Shown one piece after another: positions 19,555 to 28,394 of a stretch of DNA of 64,000 nucleotides. The translations under genes were made by a program, and so were the position numbers. How positions within the stretch are numbered: position 1 is the stretch's first letter; each line of letters starts with the position of its first letter. Source of the DNA: an uncultured Collinsella sp. (GTDB lineage: Bacteria > Actinomycetota > Coriobacteriia > Coriobacteriales > Coriobacteriaceae); the NCBI GenBank assembly GCA_900540845.1, contig UQHS01000013.1, positions 1 through 64,000 on the forward strand, written 5' to 3'. The notes under the pieces are model-generated. The model saw only the letters and a program-made list of their open reading frames with translations. It searched no databases and had not been told where the DNA came from.

Positions 19555-21285
19555 CTACTCGCCCCCCTTCATCTGGCTGTTCGCGATCTCGCGGTATGCC
19601 TCGCAGGTTCCCATCAGCTCCTCGTGCGTGCCCTTGCCCTCGATATGACCGTCCTTGAGCACGATGATCTGATCGGCGTGGAGGATCGTGTTGATGCGCT
19701 GGGCGATGATGAGCACCGCGGCGTCGCACGTCTCGGGCTTGAGGGCGCGGCGCAGCGCGGCGTCGGTCTTGAAGTCGAGCGCCGAGAAGCTGTCATCAAA
19801 AATGTACAGGTCGGCGCGCTTCATGAGCGCGCGGGCGATGGCGAGACGCTGGCGCTGACCGCCAGAGAAGTTCGTACCGCCCTGGGAAACCGGCGCCTCG
19901 AGCTTCTCGGCAAGACCCCACACGAAGTCGGACTGGGCCACCTCGAGCGCATGACGCATCTCCGCGTCGCTTGCGCCCTCGTTGCCGTAGCGGAGGTTGC
20001 TCGCCACGGTTCCGCTGAACAGCCACGCCTTTTGCGGCACGTAAGCGATACGCTCGCGCAGGTCGTGCTGGGAGATCTCGCGCACGTCGGAGCCGCCAAA
20101 GCACACGGAGCCTTCGGTCACGTCATGCAGACGCAACAGCATCTTCGCGATGGTCGATTTGCCGGAGCCGGTGGAGCCGATGATCGCCGTCGTTTTGCCT
20201 CGATGGCAGGCGAAGTCGATGTCGTGCAGCGTGTCTTCGTCGGCGTCGGCGAAGCGGAACGACGCATGCTTGAACGCGGCAACGACATCGTCGCCGCCAG
20301 TCTCCCCCGAAACCGACGACACCGACGGCAGGTCCGCGATGCTCGGCTGCTTGTAGATGACGTCCGAGCAGCGCTGCAGGCACACGATGGCGCGTGGCAC
20401 CATCAGCGCCACGAACTGGGCCATCATGATGTAGAACATGATGAGCATGGCATACTCGACCACCGCGGAGATGTTGCCGATCTCCATGGCATGTGCACCC
20501 ACACGGTTGCCGCCGAGCCACATGAGCAGCACCTCGGCGATGTTCATAAGGCAAAAGCTGAAGCAGTCCACGCCGGCAAAGATCCAGTTCACCTTGATAG
20601 CCGCGTTTGCGTAGTCCTCGAACACGCGGCCCATGCGACCTTCCTCGTGGCGCTCCTTGCCAAAGGCGCGGATGACGCGGACGCCGATGATGTTCTCGCG
20701 CAACACGATATTCATGCGGTCGATGAAACCCTGCATCTTCTCGAAGATGGGCGCGGCGCGGCGAACCGCGATCACGGCGAAGACCATGACAACGGTGACA
20801 ACGGCGAGCATCATGGCGCCCATCTGGGCGTCGATGTTAAACGCGAGCACCGTGCCCATGACACAGATGATGGGAACGGGCAGCATGGCCTGTGTTGCGA
20901 GCATGACCGTCTGCTGGATGACGTTCACGTCGTTCAGGGTGCGCGTGATCATCGAGCCCGTGCCGAACTCCTCGAAGTCGCTGCCGGAAAACGCCAGCGA
21001 CGCCTCGTACACGGCGTTGCGGATATCGCGCCCCACATAGGAGGCGAAACGCGCGCAGAGATAATTGCCCAGCAGGGCTCCGCCGCTCGCGCAGCAGCAC
21101 GCCAGCAGCATTTTTAGACCCTGACCCAAGATGAAATCGGTGCTGCCACTCGCGACACCCTGGTTGATCATGCCGGCGAGCATCGTGGGAACGTACAGCG
21201 TGCCCGCAACATCCAGCAAAAGCGCCGCTAACGTGGCGGCGACCAAAAGCTTGTAACGTTTAACTGTTTGCAACAACAATTTCAT
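19555..21285 (-). CDS. ABC exporter half-transporter, degenerate NBD
   Basis: A 576-residue half-transporter: six membrane helices (~15-300), then an ATPase domain with Walker A GSTGSGKST near 368, canonical signature SGGQRQRL and Walker B LYIFDDSF near 495. The Asp in place of the catalytic Glu makes the site it completes poorly hydrolytic. Paired with the next gene it forms an asymmetric heterodimer. The ATG at 21285 is preferred to one at 21330 because the hydrophobic N terminus then begins at once and GGGGGAGA lies upstream. Confidence 0.9.
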   Translation of the reverse strand: MKLLLQTVKRYKLLVAATLAALLLDVAGTLYVPTMLAGMINQGVASGSTDFILGQGLKMLLACCCASGGALLGNYLCARFASYVGRDIRNAVYEASLAFSGSDFEEFGTGSMITRTLNDVNVIQQTVMLATQAMLPVPIICVMGTVLAFNIDAQMGAMMLAVVTVVMVFAVIAVRRAAPIFEKMQGFIDRMNIVLRENIIGVRVIRAFGKERHEEGRMGRVFEDYANAAIKVNWIFAGVDCFSFCLMNIAEVLLMWLGGNRVGAHAMEIGNISAVVEYAMLIMFYIMMAQFVALMVPRAIVCLQRCSDVIYKQPSIADLPSVSSVSGETGGDDVVAAFKHASFRFADADEDTLHDIDFACHRGKTTAIIGSTGSGKSTIAKMLLRLHDVTEGSVCFGGSDVREISQHDLRERIAYVPQKAWLFSGTVASNLRYGNEGASDAEMRHALEVAQSDFVWGLAEKLEAPVSQGGTNFSGGQRQRLAIARALMKRADLYIFDDSFSALDFKTDAALRRALKPETCDAAVLIIAQRINTILHADQIIVLKDGHIEGKGTHEELMGTCEAYREIANSQMKGGE

Positions 21286-21329
21286 GCAATCATCTCCCCC
21301 GTATCCTCGATGCATGGGTACAACCGGCA

Positions 21330-21362
21330 CAAGAAAGCCGAGATACCATCGTATCTCGGCTT
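21330..21362 (-). terminator. Terminator after the 122-residue Cys-tail gene
   Basis: GCCGAGATAC (21337-21346) and GTATCTCGGC (21351-21360) form a perfect 10-bp stem with a CATC loop. On the minus strand TTTCTT follows. It separates this gene from the ABC operon. Confidence 0.7.
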
Positions 21363-21455
21363 ACGCATTACGTCACGCTATGTGCGGGCGCTCACGCGCT
21401 TTTTAAAACTGGGGCGCCAAGGGCGGACGAACCCTGCGCGTGGGCTTGAGGCGAA

Positions 21456-21824
21456 TTAGGCCTCGCACGCGCAAGCGGGCTCCTCGCACTCGCAGGCAGG
21501 CTCCTCGACGACGCCGTCGGGATACACCCAACCCTCCTGGATGGACTCGAAGAACGTGGCGTTCTCGGTCAGGTCGTGGACGCTCTTGCCATCGAGCCAC
21601 GGCAGCTCGACGAGCTCAGACAGCGTAGTCACCAGTTCGGAGCAATCAACGAAGCGGCCTTTGTCGTTCAAGCGCTCGCAGTCCTGTACGCGCCAGTACC
21701 CGTCCGTGTGGGTGACGTAGTACTCATGGCCATCGACGTCCATGAAGACGCGCGTCTTAGAGCGCAGGTAGGACAAAAGCCCTTCGAAATCCAAAACGAT
21801 TTCCTGATCTGTCTTCAGACCCAT
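21456..21824 (-). CDS. Hypothetical protein with cysteine-pair tail
   Basis: A 122-residue cytoplasmic protein I do not recognise. Most of it is a compact mixed domain (VFMDVDGHEYYVTHTDGYWR). The last ~16 residues are acidic with two C-x-C pairs in a repeated CECEEPACACEA pattern, which could hold a metal or form disulfides. It stands alone with its own terminator. GGAGCC lies before the ATG. Confidence 0.65.
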   Translation of the reverse strand: MGLKTDQEIVLDFEGLLSYLRSKTRVFMDVDGHEYYVTHTDGYWRVQDCERLNDKGRFVDCSELVTTLSELVELPWLDGKSVHDLTENATFFESIQEGWVYPDGVVEEPACECEEPACACEA

Positions 21825-22307
21825 GGTTGGCTCCTATCTCTCGGGCGTCCGGACCTAGCGCCGGGCGCATGCATAACCGATACTTCCATCTTTCCCGCCT
21901 TATACCTATTTTTCGAGCAGAAGTTGGTAGGCGGTTAGTTTGTTCGAGCAGCGGCATGTATGAGCGTGCGGATATATTGAATAACCCTCTCGAACGGCGG
22001 ATTGGGGGCCGCCTCGCAAGTCGATGAGGCAGTCGCGATCCTGGGGCAGGCGAGCCTATGACCTGAGCCCTGCGGCCTCTTCTGCACGGCATCCTCCCCA
22101 ACCGACGAGACGGCCGAAGCCGCCAGGTGGTCAAACAATTAGGAATCCGCCCTATTGTCCCAAAGTGTCACGGGGAAATCGGTCCCCAACCTCAGCGTTT
22201 TGGCCGCTGGCTCCAATAGGGTGCACGCCGCATCTGGACACAACATCCCAGAGCACCCCCCTGAATATGGCCTCACGTTGAGGCCGAGCCGTTCGACAGA
22301 AACCCAA
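21825..22307. other. Gene-free stretch upstream of the palindromic repeat pair
   Basis: About 480 bases with no frame that has a ribosome site or family resemblance. It includes the region upstream of the 122-residue gene and a GGGGAAATCGGTCCCC inverted repeat near 22171-22186. It may be a decayed remnant; nothing further is supported. Confidence 0.4.
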
Positions 22308-22356
22308 AACGGTCGAGATTTGCCACCCTGTCGCAGAATGGCAAATCACGACCGTT
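22308..22356. repeat. Imperfect palindrome, copy 1 of a pair
   Basis: A 49-nt near-palindrome running from AACGGTCG to CGACCGTT. Internal halves share GATTTGCCA / TGGCAAATC around CTGTCGCAG. It is the same design as copy 2, which lies 20 bases further on. Confidence 0.75.
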
Positions 22357-22376
22357 CAACCCGTTTTAACATGAAA

Positions 22377-22427
22377 AAATGGTCGGGAAATGCCAGGCTG
22401 TCGCAGCGTGGCAAATCCCGACCATTT
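22377..22427. repeat. Imperfect palindrome, copy 2 of a pair
   Basis: A 51-nt near-palindrome from AAATGGTCGGGA to TCCCGACCATTT with the same core (TGCCA, CTGTCGCAG, TGGCAAATC) as copy 1. Both copies have the same polarity. Confidence 0.75.
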
Positions 22428-22521
22428 CTCAACCAAAGCTTCGAAAGCGCGTCGAATCTCCCATGGGCCCGACCGACAATCACTACAGCAGCCGGCATCG
22501 GAACCAACTGCGAACCGCCCA

Positions 22522-23505
22522 CTAGGAAAAACGAAGCCGATCGGCAACGGTCACCCTGTTCGCGGGGGCGATACCGTTCATGAATGCAAGGATGTTATCA
22601 ACTGCCATATCCCCCATATGCAGATTCGCCTCAACAGTCGCGGACCCAATATGAGGAGTGAGCAGAACATTCGGCATTTCCATCAAGGTGCCCTTCGCAG
22701 ACGCCGACTCGAAATCAAAGACGTCAGCGGCAAATCCCCCCAAATGTCCCGTCGCAAGCGATTTTTCCAACGCAGCGGTGCGAATGATCCCCGCTCGCGC
22801 CGTGTTGACCAAAAGCGCCCCATCCTTCATGCGACGCAGCTCTCGCGCGCCGATGAGGTTCCTCGTTGCGGAGGTGAGCGGCGTGTGGATCGTCACGATG
22901 TCGGAGGCGGCGAGGAGGTCATTCAGGCTGGTGTACAGCAGCCCGTACCGAGCGGCCTCTTCGCGCTGCACAATATCATTGCCCAGAATATCCATCCCGA
23001 ACCCCATGGCGCGGCTGGCGACCGCCATGCCGATATCTCCGACGCCGATGATGCCGATGGTCTTGCCGTACAGGCTGCGCCCTGGGATCTTGTTGCGAAC
23101 ACCGGCACGAAGCTCGTTGATACTCTGAGTGAGCTTGCGCGCCAGGTCAAGAATCAACGCGAACGTGAGGTCTGCAGTCTCCTCCTTGTTCGCACCGGGA
23201 GTGTTCACCACCTCGATCCCGCGGGCATCACATGCGGTGAAATCAATGTTGTCCAAACCGGCGCCGTGACGCACGACCAGCTTCAAGCTCGAGAGCTTGT
23301 CGATCGTTGAGCCGTCCAGCACCTCGTTGCCCAGGATGATCACGTCAGCCCCAGCGGCATGCTCCAGTATCTCGGCGGGACGCATCAGGCGACCGTATGG
23401 ATTGAGCCGCACGGTACAGCCCGCCTCCGTGAGCCTGTTAACCGGATGGCTATTAAATATGCCGAACGTCACCGAGCATGACGCGACAACAAGTCCCCTG
23501 GACAC
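22522..23505 (-). CDS. D-isomer-specific 2-hydroxyacid dehydrogenase
   Basis: A 327-residue NAD-dependent dehydrogenase of the SerA/phosphoglycerate-dehydrogenase-like family: GVGDIG nucleotide loop near 157, NTARAG with the substrate Arg near 235, and TPHIGS with the catalytic His near 285. It lacks the ACT domain of many biosynthetic SerA proteins. It is the last gene of the sugar-acid operon, 12 bases after the HAD gene, so it probably reduces or oxidises a 2-keto acid of that pathway. The start is GTG with GGGAGA upstream. Confidence 0.88.
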   Translation of the reverse strand: MSRGLVVASCSVTFGIFNSHPVNRLTEAGCTVRLNPYGRLMRPAEILEHAAGADVIILGNEVLDGSTIDKLSSLKLVVRHGAGLDNIDFTACDARGIEVVNTPGANKEETADLTFALILDLARKLTQSINELRAGVRNKIPGRSLYGKTIGIIGVGDIGMAVASRAMGFGMDILGNDIVQREEAARYGLLYTSLNDLLAASDIVTIHTPLTSATRNLIGARELRRMKDGALLVNTARAGIIRTAALEKSLATGHLGGFAADVFDFESASAKGTLMEMPNVLLTPHIGSATVEANLHMGDMAVDNILAFMNGIAPANRVTVADRLRFS

Positions 23506-23517
23506 GCCGTGTTCTCC

Positions 23518-24345
23518 CTACGCCTGAATCCCGAACAGGATTGAAAGATAGCGCGCCACCCCCGAGTCATCGCAACTGGAGGTCATATGGTTGGAAGCCG
23601 CTCTGCAAGCTGGCACCGCATTGGCCATGGCGACTCCGTCGCCGGCCGCGCGCAACATAGTTACATCATTCTCATTGTCCCCGAACGCCACCGTGTCAGC
23701 CGGAGAAACGCCTAATAATCCACAAAGCCACGCAAGAGCGGCCCCCTTGTGGGCACGAGCGTCAGTTATCTCCACATTGCAGTCGAGCGAGGTCGTGCGG
23801 ATCAACGATGGCCGTGCATCAACCGCGCGCCAGACCTCATCACGTTCGGCTCGCGTGTGGAAGAAAATGTTGAGGCGGCACACGTCGCCCACCTTGCCGA
23901 GCAGCTCCTCGACCGACTCGTCAAACACCGTTCTCCCTGCGCGTATGAAATCCCGCGTCGGCGCACTCAGGTCGACCGTTTCGATATAACCGAAACGGGA
24001 ACGCGGCGTATACACCCTCCTGTCGGCGAAGATGTCGAACGTAACGCGCAGGTCGCGGACACTGCGGTACAGGTCGAGCACGGTGGCCTTGTCCAACGCC
24101 ACCTCGTGCAGGACCGCGCCCGTCTTGACATTGAGCACCTGTGCGCCGTTGCAGCACACCGCGTGCGCCACGGCGGGATGCCGCAAGATCTCACCCGGTA
24201 TGTCCGTAATATTCCGACCCGTGCACGGAACAAAATGGACGCCGCGCTCATACGCGGCGTCCAGAACTCGTGCATTGTCGGCCGTGATGGTCTTGTCCTG
24301 GGTCAGAAACGTTCCGTCCAGATCAGAGAAGACCAGCTTGACCAT
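23518..24345 (-). CDS. Cof-type HAD phosphatase
   Basis: A 275-residue HAD-IIB hydrolase: DLDGTF near residue 8 (nucleophile and acid/base Asp), a large alpha/beta cap, K in the third motif region and GDNENDVTM near 200 for Mg2+. Family members remove phosphate from sugar phosphates and related metabolites. It is 18 bases after the dehydratase gene. The ATG at 24345 is used because GAGGTAGG overlaps the alternative GTG at 24354. In this operon it may relieve build-up of a phosphorylated intermediate. Confidence 0.87.
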   Translation of the reverse strand: MVKLVFSDLDGTFLTQDKTITADNARVLDAAYERGVHFVPCTGRNITDIPGEILRHPAVAHAVCCNGAQVLNVKTGAVLHEVALDKATVLDLYRSVRDLRVTFDIFADRRVYTPRSRFGYIETVDLSAPTRDFIRAGRTVFDESVEELLGKVGDVCRLNIFFHTRAERDEVWRAVDARPSLIRTTSLDCNVEITDARAHKGAALAWLCGLLGVSPADTVAFGDNENDVTMLRAAGDGVAMANAVPACRAASNHMTSSCDDSGVARYLSILFGIQA

Positions 24346-24363
24346 ATTCAGCACCTACCTCGG

Positions 24364-26004
24364 CTATCGGACAACGGCACCCGTCTTCGCGGAGGCGACC
24401 TGAGCGGAATAGCGGGCAAGAAGCCTGCCGCCGTTCTCATGAATGACGGGGGTCCAAGACTCTCGACGGCGCGCCAGCTCCTCGTCGTCGACCTCGATCT
24501 CGATGAGGTTCTTCGTCAGGTCGATGTTGATGACGTCGCCGCTCTCGACCAGGGCGATGGGAGAGCCCTCATACGCCTCAGGGCACAGATAGCCGACGGA
24601 AAGGCCGCCGGACGCCCCCGAGAAACGGCCGTCGGTAATGACCGCCGAGTTGGGGATGCCCTTCATGATCTCGGTGACGCGGTGGAGCTCCTTCATGCCG
24701 GGTCCGCCCTTGGGGCCTTCATATCGGATGACGACGCCAGTACCGGGCTTGATCGCATCCTCGTTGTAGGCGGCGAACGCCTCCTCCTCGGAGTTGAACA
24801 CCATGGCGGTGCCGGTCCACACGTGCTGGTCCGCGGGGACGGCGCTGGTCTTGACCAGCGCGCCCTCCGGGGCCAGGTTGCCATACAGCACCTGGATGCC
24901 ATTCGCGATGGACTTCGGATCATCCTGCTCGCGGATTACGGAGCGGTCGATGGAGATGTCCTCCTCCAGGTTCTCGCCCATGGTCTTGCCGGTCACAGTC
25001 TGAACGGAGGTATCGAGGTCCTTCGCGATGGTCTTGAGAACGGCGGGTATACCGCCGGCCTTGTAGAGGTTGACGCAGGAAATGTCGCCGTTGGGGACCA
25101 CGTTACAGATGACCGGCGTCTTGGACGTGATCTCGGCGACCTGTGCCCAGGTACACTCCAGGCCGAGCTCGTCGGCCAGGGCGGGCAGGTGGATCAGGGC
25201 GTTGAGCGAACCGCCAATCGAGGCGAGCAGCTTGACCGCGTTATCCAGGGCGCCCTGCGTCATGATGTCGCTGGGCCTGACGTCGCGGCGCACCATCTCC
25301 ACGACGGCCGCGCCCGTGCGGCGCGCGTTGAAGCGGCGCTGGCTCGTGGAAGACGGCCACAGCGCGCCCATGGGAAGCATCATGCCAAGGCCCTCGGCAA
25401 GGCAGCCCATGGTGTTCGCGGTGCCCAGGAACGGGCAGACGCCGGGACCGGTGTAGTACTTGAGCGTTCCCTCGATGACCTCGCGCTCCGTCGCCTCACC
25501 TGCGAGGAAGCGGGCGCGAAGGGCCTTGGACTCGGAGGGCTTGATCTCGTCATAGCAGGGACCGCAGGTCACGAGCGCGGCGGGAAGATCGATGCGGGCG
25601 GCGGCCATCAGCATCGCGGGAATGATCTTGTCGCAGCTGCCCAGATACACGACGCCATCGAAGCAGCCCTCGCCCACTATCATGGCCTCGCAGGAATCCG
25701 CGATGATCTCACGATGCGGCAGGCAGTAGCGCATGCCAGCGTGACCCTGGGCGACTCCATCGCACATGGCGATGGTGTTGAACTCGATGGGCTCGCCACC
25801 AGCCTCAAGCACGCCCTTTTTGACCTCCGCCGCAAGCTGGCGAAGCGGCTCGTGGCCGGGGCACACCTCATTCCAGCTGTTGGCGATGGCGATGAGGGGC
25901 TTGTTGGTGTCCTGGAGGGAATCAATCGAGATGCCCGCGGACGCGAGATGCGCCTTGGAGATCGCGCGCTGGAACGGTTCCAGTCTGTCGATTGCTCGCT
26001 GCAT
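24364..26004 (-). CDS. IlvD/Edd-family sugar-acid dehydratase
   Basis: A 546-residue Fe-S dehydratase: ANSWNEVCPGH near 42, CDGVAQGH, GSCDKIIP and GVCPFLGTANTM carry the cluster cysteines, and the C-terminal half has GPKGGPGM and DGRFSG. The family covers dihydroxy-acid dehydratase, 6-phosphogluconate dehydratase and aldonate dehydratases. Length and motifs are nearer IlvD/aldonate types. Position between PTS genes and a KDPG-type aldolase argues for a sugar acid, not valine synthesis. It would produce a 2-keto-3-deoxy acid for the aldolase. Confidence 0.85.
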   Translation of the reverse strand: MQRAIDRLEPFQRAISKAHLASAGISIDSLQDTNKPLIAIANSWNEVCPGHEPLRQLAAEVKKGVLEAGGEPIEFNTIAMCDGVAQGHAGMRYCLPHREIIADSCEAMIVGEGCFDGVVYLGSCDKIIPAMLMAAARIDLPAALVTCGPCYDEIKPSESKALRARFLAGEATEREVIEGTLKYYTGPGVCPFLGTANTMGCLAEGLGMMLPMGALWPSSTSQRRFNARRTGAAVVEMVRRDVRPSDIMTQGALDNAVKLLASIGGSLNALIHLPALADELGLECTWAQVAEITSKTPVICNVVPNGDISCVNLYKAGGIPAVLKTIAKDLDTSVQTVTGKTMGENLEEDISIDRSVIREQDDPKSIANGIQVLYGNLAPEGALVKTSAVPADQHVWTGTAMVFNSEEEAFAAYNEDAIKPGTGVVIRYEGPKGGPGMKELHRVTEIMKGIPNSAVITDGRFSGASGGLSVGYLCPEAYEGSPIALVESGDVINIDLTKNLIEIEVDDEELARRRESWTPVIHENGGRLLARYSAQVASAKTGAVVR

Positions 26005-26033
26005 GTAGGGCGCCTCACTTTCTTTGTAAGCGG

Positions 26034-26061
26034 GGCGGGCGCCAGGAAGCCGGCGCCCGCC
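26034..26061. other. Strong hairpin between PTS IIC and dehydratase genes
   Basis: GGCGGGCGCC (26034-26043) pairs perfectly with GGCGCCCGCC (26052-26061) around an 8-nt loop. There is no U-run, so it is more likely to stabilise or segment the mRNA than to end it. Confidence 0.5.
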
Positions 26062-26084
26062 GACTGAAATTCAGGTTCTCGGGA

Positions 26085-27464
26085 TTACATCTCGTCGTAC
26101 TCGGCGGCGTAGGCCTCGATCTTCTCGAGGGTGATCTTCTTCTCGACCACGTACCACACGACGATGAAGGCGACGACCAGGACCGGAACCACGATCATGG
26201 CATGCTCGGAGATGCAGCACCAGAAGATGATGGCGGTCTGGGTAAGGGATGGGCCGGCCATGGAGGCGATCTGACCCTCGAAGGCGAGGCCGGCGGACTG
26301 TGCGAGCTCGGTCATGTACGGGGCGGCGAAGGTGCCAGCGTACAGGATCGCGGACATCACGGGGATGGAGATCAGGATCGAGCGGAACACGTTACCGCGG
26401 CAAAGGGCCACGACCAGGGCGACACGGAAGGTCACGACGGCGAGGTCGGCGAGCGGCATCATGCGGTTGCCGGGAAGGATGAAGGCGAGCAGGATGGTGA
26501 CCGGGATCATAATCAGGGCAGTGGTGATGACCTCGGGGTTGCCGACAACGACAGCGGCGTCGAGACCGATGGACAGGGAGCGGCCGCCGAACTTCTCGGT
26601 GGTGAACTTCTGGGCGGCGGCGGAAATCGGCATGAGGCCCTCGACGAACATGGCGGTCATCTTGGGCATGAGCACCATGACGGCAGCGACGTTCACGCCG
26701 GTGAGGAAGATCTCGTTGAACGGGAACAGGGCCAGGCCACCCATGGCACAACCGAGGATGAAGCCGAGCATCATCGGGTCACCGAAGACGCCGAGGTACT
26801 TCTGCACGCCCTTGATGGAGAAGTTAACCTTGTTGAGACCGGGGATGCGGTCGATCAGCCAGTTGATGGGAGCGGCAATGATGATCGAGGAGGTGTAGGA
26901 GATCGTCGGTAGCGTGACATCCGGAATACCGAAGAAGTGCTCGATGAGCGGCTGCGTCCAGTCGGCAAACTTGAAGGTCATGACGGCGGTAATTGCGGTC
27001 GCGATCAGGGCCCAGACGATGTTCTGAGTCACGAAGAAGACCAGGATGCCGACGATCATCATGTGGTGGTAGTTCCAGATGTCGACGTCCATGGTGTTCG
27101 TCTTCTTGAGGAGGAGCATCAGGATGTTGATGCCCAGAATCTCGAAGACCAGGAAGGCCACGATGGGCGATGCCCAGGTGACGGAGGAGATGGCGCCCCA
27201 GCCAACGTCGGTGACGTCGAGGTTGAGACCGAAGTTGGCGACCATGGCGGCAGCAGCGGGGCTCACCGCGGACTTAAGCAGGTTGACCAGGAGGTTGATA
27301 CCCACGAAACCGCAGGTGATGGTGATGCCGCTCTTGAATGCCTTGGAAATCGGCAGGCGGAAAATCAGACCGATGATCATGATGATGAAAGGCAGCATGA
27401 CATAGGCGCCGGCACCGATGAATGCCTGGAACACCGAGTATGCACCGTTGAGGAGCGCGTCCAT
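26085..27464 (-). CDS. PTS galactitol-family IIC permease
   Basis: A 459-residue polytopic permease of the galactitol IIC (GatC-like) family, with around ten to twelve membrane segments, FSIKGVQKYLGVFGDPMMLGF in the middle and LDAAVVVGNPEVI. It imports a polyol or sugar acid as its phosphate ester together with the small IIA and IIB proteins of this operon. The ATG at 27464 is used because GGAAAGG overlaps the earlier in-frame ATG at 27479. Galactitol itself is unlikely, as no tagatose pathway genes are present. Confidence 0.88.
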   Translation of the reverse strand: MDALLNGAYSVFQAFIGAGAYVMLPFIIMIIGLIFRLPISKAFKSGITITCGFVGINLLVNLLKSAVSPAAAAMVANFGLNLDVTDVGWGAISSVTWASPIVAFLVFEILGINILMLLLKKTNTMDVDIWNYHHMMIVGILVFFVTQNIVWALIATAITAVMTFKFADWTQPLIEHFFGIPDVTLPTISYTSSIIIAAPINWLIDRIPGLNKVNFSIKGVQKYLGVFGDPMMLGFILGCAMGGLALFPFNEIFLTGVNVAAVMVLMPKMTAMFVEGLMPISAAAQKFTTEKFGGRSLSIGLDAAVVVGNPEVITTALIMIPVTILLAFILPGNRMMPLADLAVVTFRVALVVALCRGNVFRSILISIPVMSAILYAGTFAAPYMTELAQSAGLAFEGQIASMAGPSLTQTAIIFWCCISEHAMIVVPVLVVAFIVVWYVVEKKITLEKIEAYAAEYDEM

Positions 27465-27506
27465 TGGGGTCCTTTCCAATCAGGAGTTCAGGTAGTTGCT
27501 CTATCG

Positions 27507-27791
27507 CTACGCCTTGAGGGCGTCGACGATCTGCTGGAGGGTCGCCTCCTCGTTGATGCCGGTCAGCAGCGCAATGGCCATGATGCACGGGGTGGTGACA
27601 TCCGGGTCCTTGAACTTGCCGGAGGTCACGACCAGGTCGTAGTCGTTGGCCTTGTCGTGCAGCTCGAGCATCTTGCACTGGGTGACCTGAATATCTACGC
27701 CATTGGCGGCGCAGTACTCCTTGACCTTGGAAGCGACGACGGTGGAAGTTGCGACACCGTTGCCGCATGCGATGAGAACACGCTTTGCCAT
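27507..27791 (-). CDS. PTS galactitol-family IIB protein
   Basis: A 94-residue soluble IIB with the phosphocysteine loop ACGNGVATST (C9), typical of GatB/UlaB-like proteins. It takes phosphate from IIA and gives it to the incoming substrate at IIC. GAAAGG lies before the ATG. It lies between IIA and IIC genes. Confidence 0.92.
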   Translation of the reverse strand: MAKRVLIACGNGVATSTVVASKVKEYCAANGVDIQVTQCKMLELHDKANDYDLVVTSGKFKDPDVTTPCIMAIALLTGINEEATLQQIVDALKA

Positions 27792-27889
27792 GAGAGTTTC
27801 CTTTCTCGTTTATTGCGCGCGCGATGCCTGAAATCGCGCTATCTGCCAAAAGGGCCGGGCGACACGGAGCCCAAATCCCGCTGAACGTG

Positions 27890-28354
27890 CTAGACCAGCT
27901 GGTCGTGCACGAGCTCGAACACCTCGTCGATGGAGTCTGAAGCGACCACCTTGGCCACCAGCTCCTGGTTCTGGACCAAGCCGATGACCTTCTGGAGCAT
28001 CTCGAGATGCGCATGGGGCTCGGTCAGGGCGAGCATGCACACGAGCGAGACCTCGCAGGTGCTCTCGGGATCATCCATGCGATGCCACGCAACGGGGTTC
28101 TCGAGCACGCCCATGCAGACGGCCGCCTCGTTGACATTCGCGACATCGCAGTGAGGAATGGCGACGTTGATACCGTCCATATCGAGCGCAGTGGGGAATA
28201 CGGCCTCACGCTCGAGAATCGCGGCGGTGAAGGTCTCCTTGGCATAGCCAAGCTCCTCGAGGCGAGCGGCGAGCGTGCGCTCGACGTCCTCCGTGGTGAG
28301 GCCCTCCCCCTCGATATGAACGATCAGTGAATTGTCGAACTTGATACCTGCCAT
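27890..28354 (-). CDS. PTS IIA protein (fructose/mannitol/galactitol type)
   Basis: A 154-residue soluble IIA. H68 in NVAIPHCD is the phosphorylated histidine of the PTS_EIIA_2 family; MALTEPHAHLEML follows as expected. The first in-frame ATG upstream overlaps the ribosome site (GGAAGGA), so the start at 28354 is used. It lies 40 bases after the aldolase gene and 98 before IIB. Confidence 0.9.
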   Translation of the reverse strand: MAGIKFDNSLIVHIEGEGLTTEDVERTLAARLEELGYAKETFTAAILEREAVFPTALDMDGINVAIPHCDVANVNEAAVCMGVLENPVAWHRMDDPESTCEVSLVCMLALTEPHAHLEMLQKVIGLVQNQELVAKVVASDSIDEVFELVHDQLV

Positions 28355-28394
28355 ATCCGTTCCTTCCATTTGGGCTTTACCTTCCGGCGCAAAG

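Noticed and set aside
24364..26004. Naming the dehydratase ilvD outright
   Set aside because: Sequence fits IlvD/Edd family broadly, but no branched-chain genes are near and the PTS/aldolase context favours a sugar acid.
26085..27464. Naming the PTS galactitol-specific (gatC)
   Set aside because: Family membership only; no tagatose-phosphate pathway genes accompany it.
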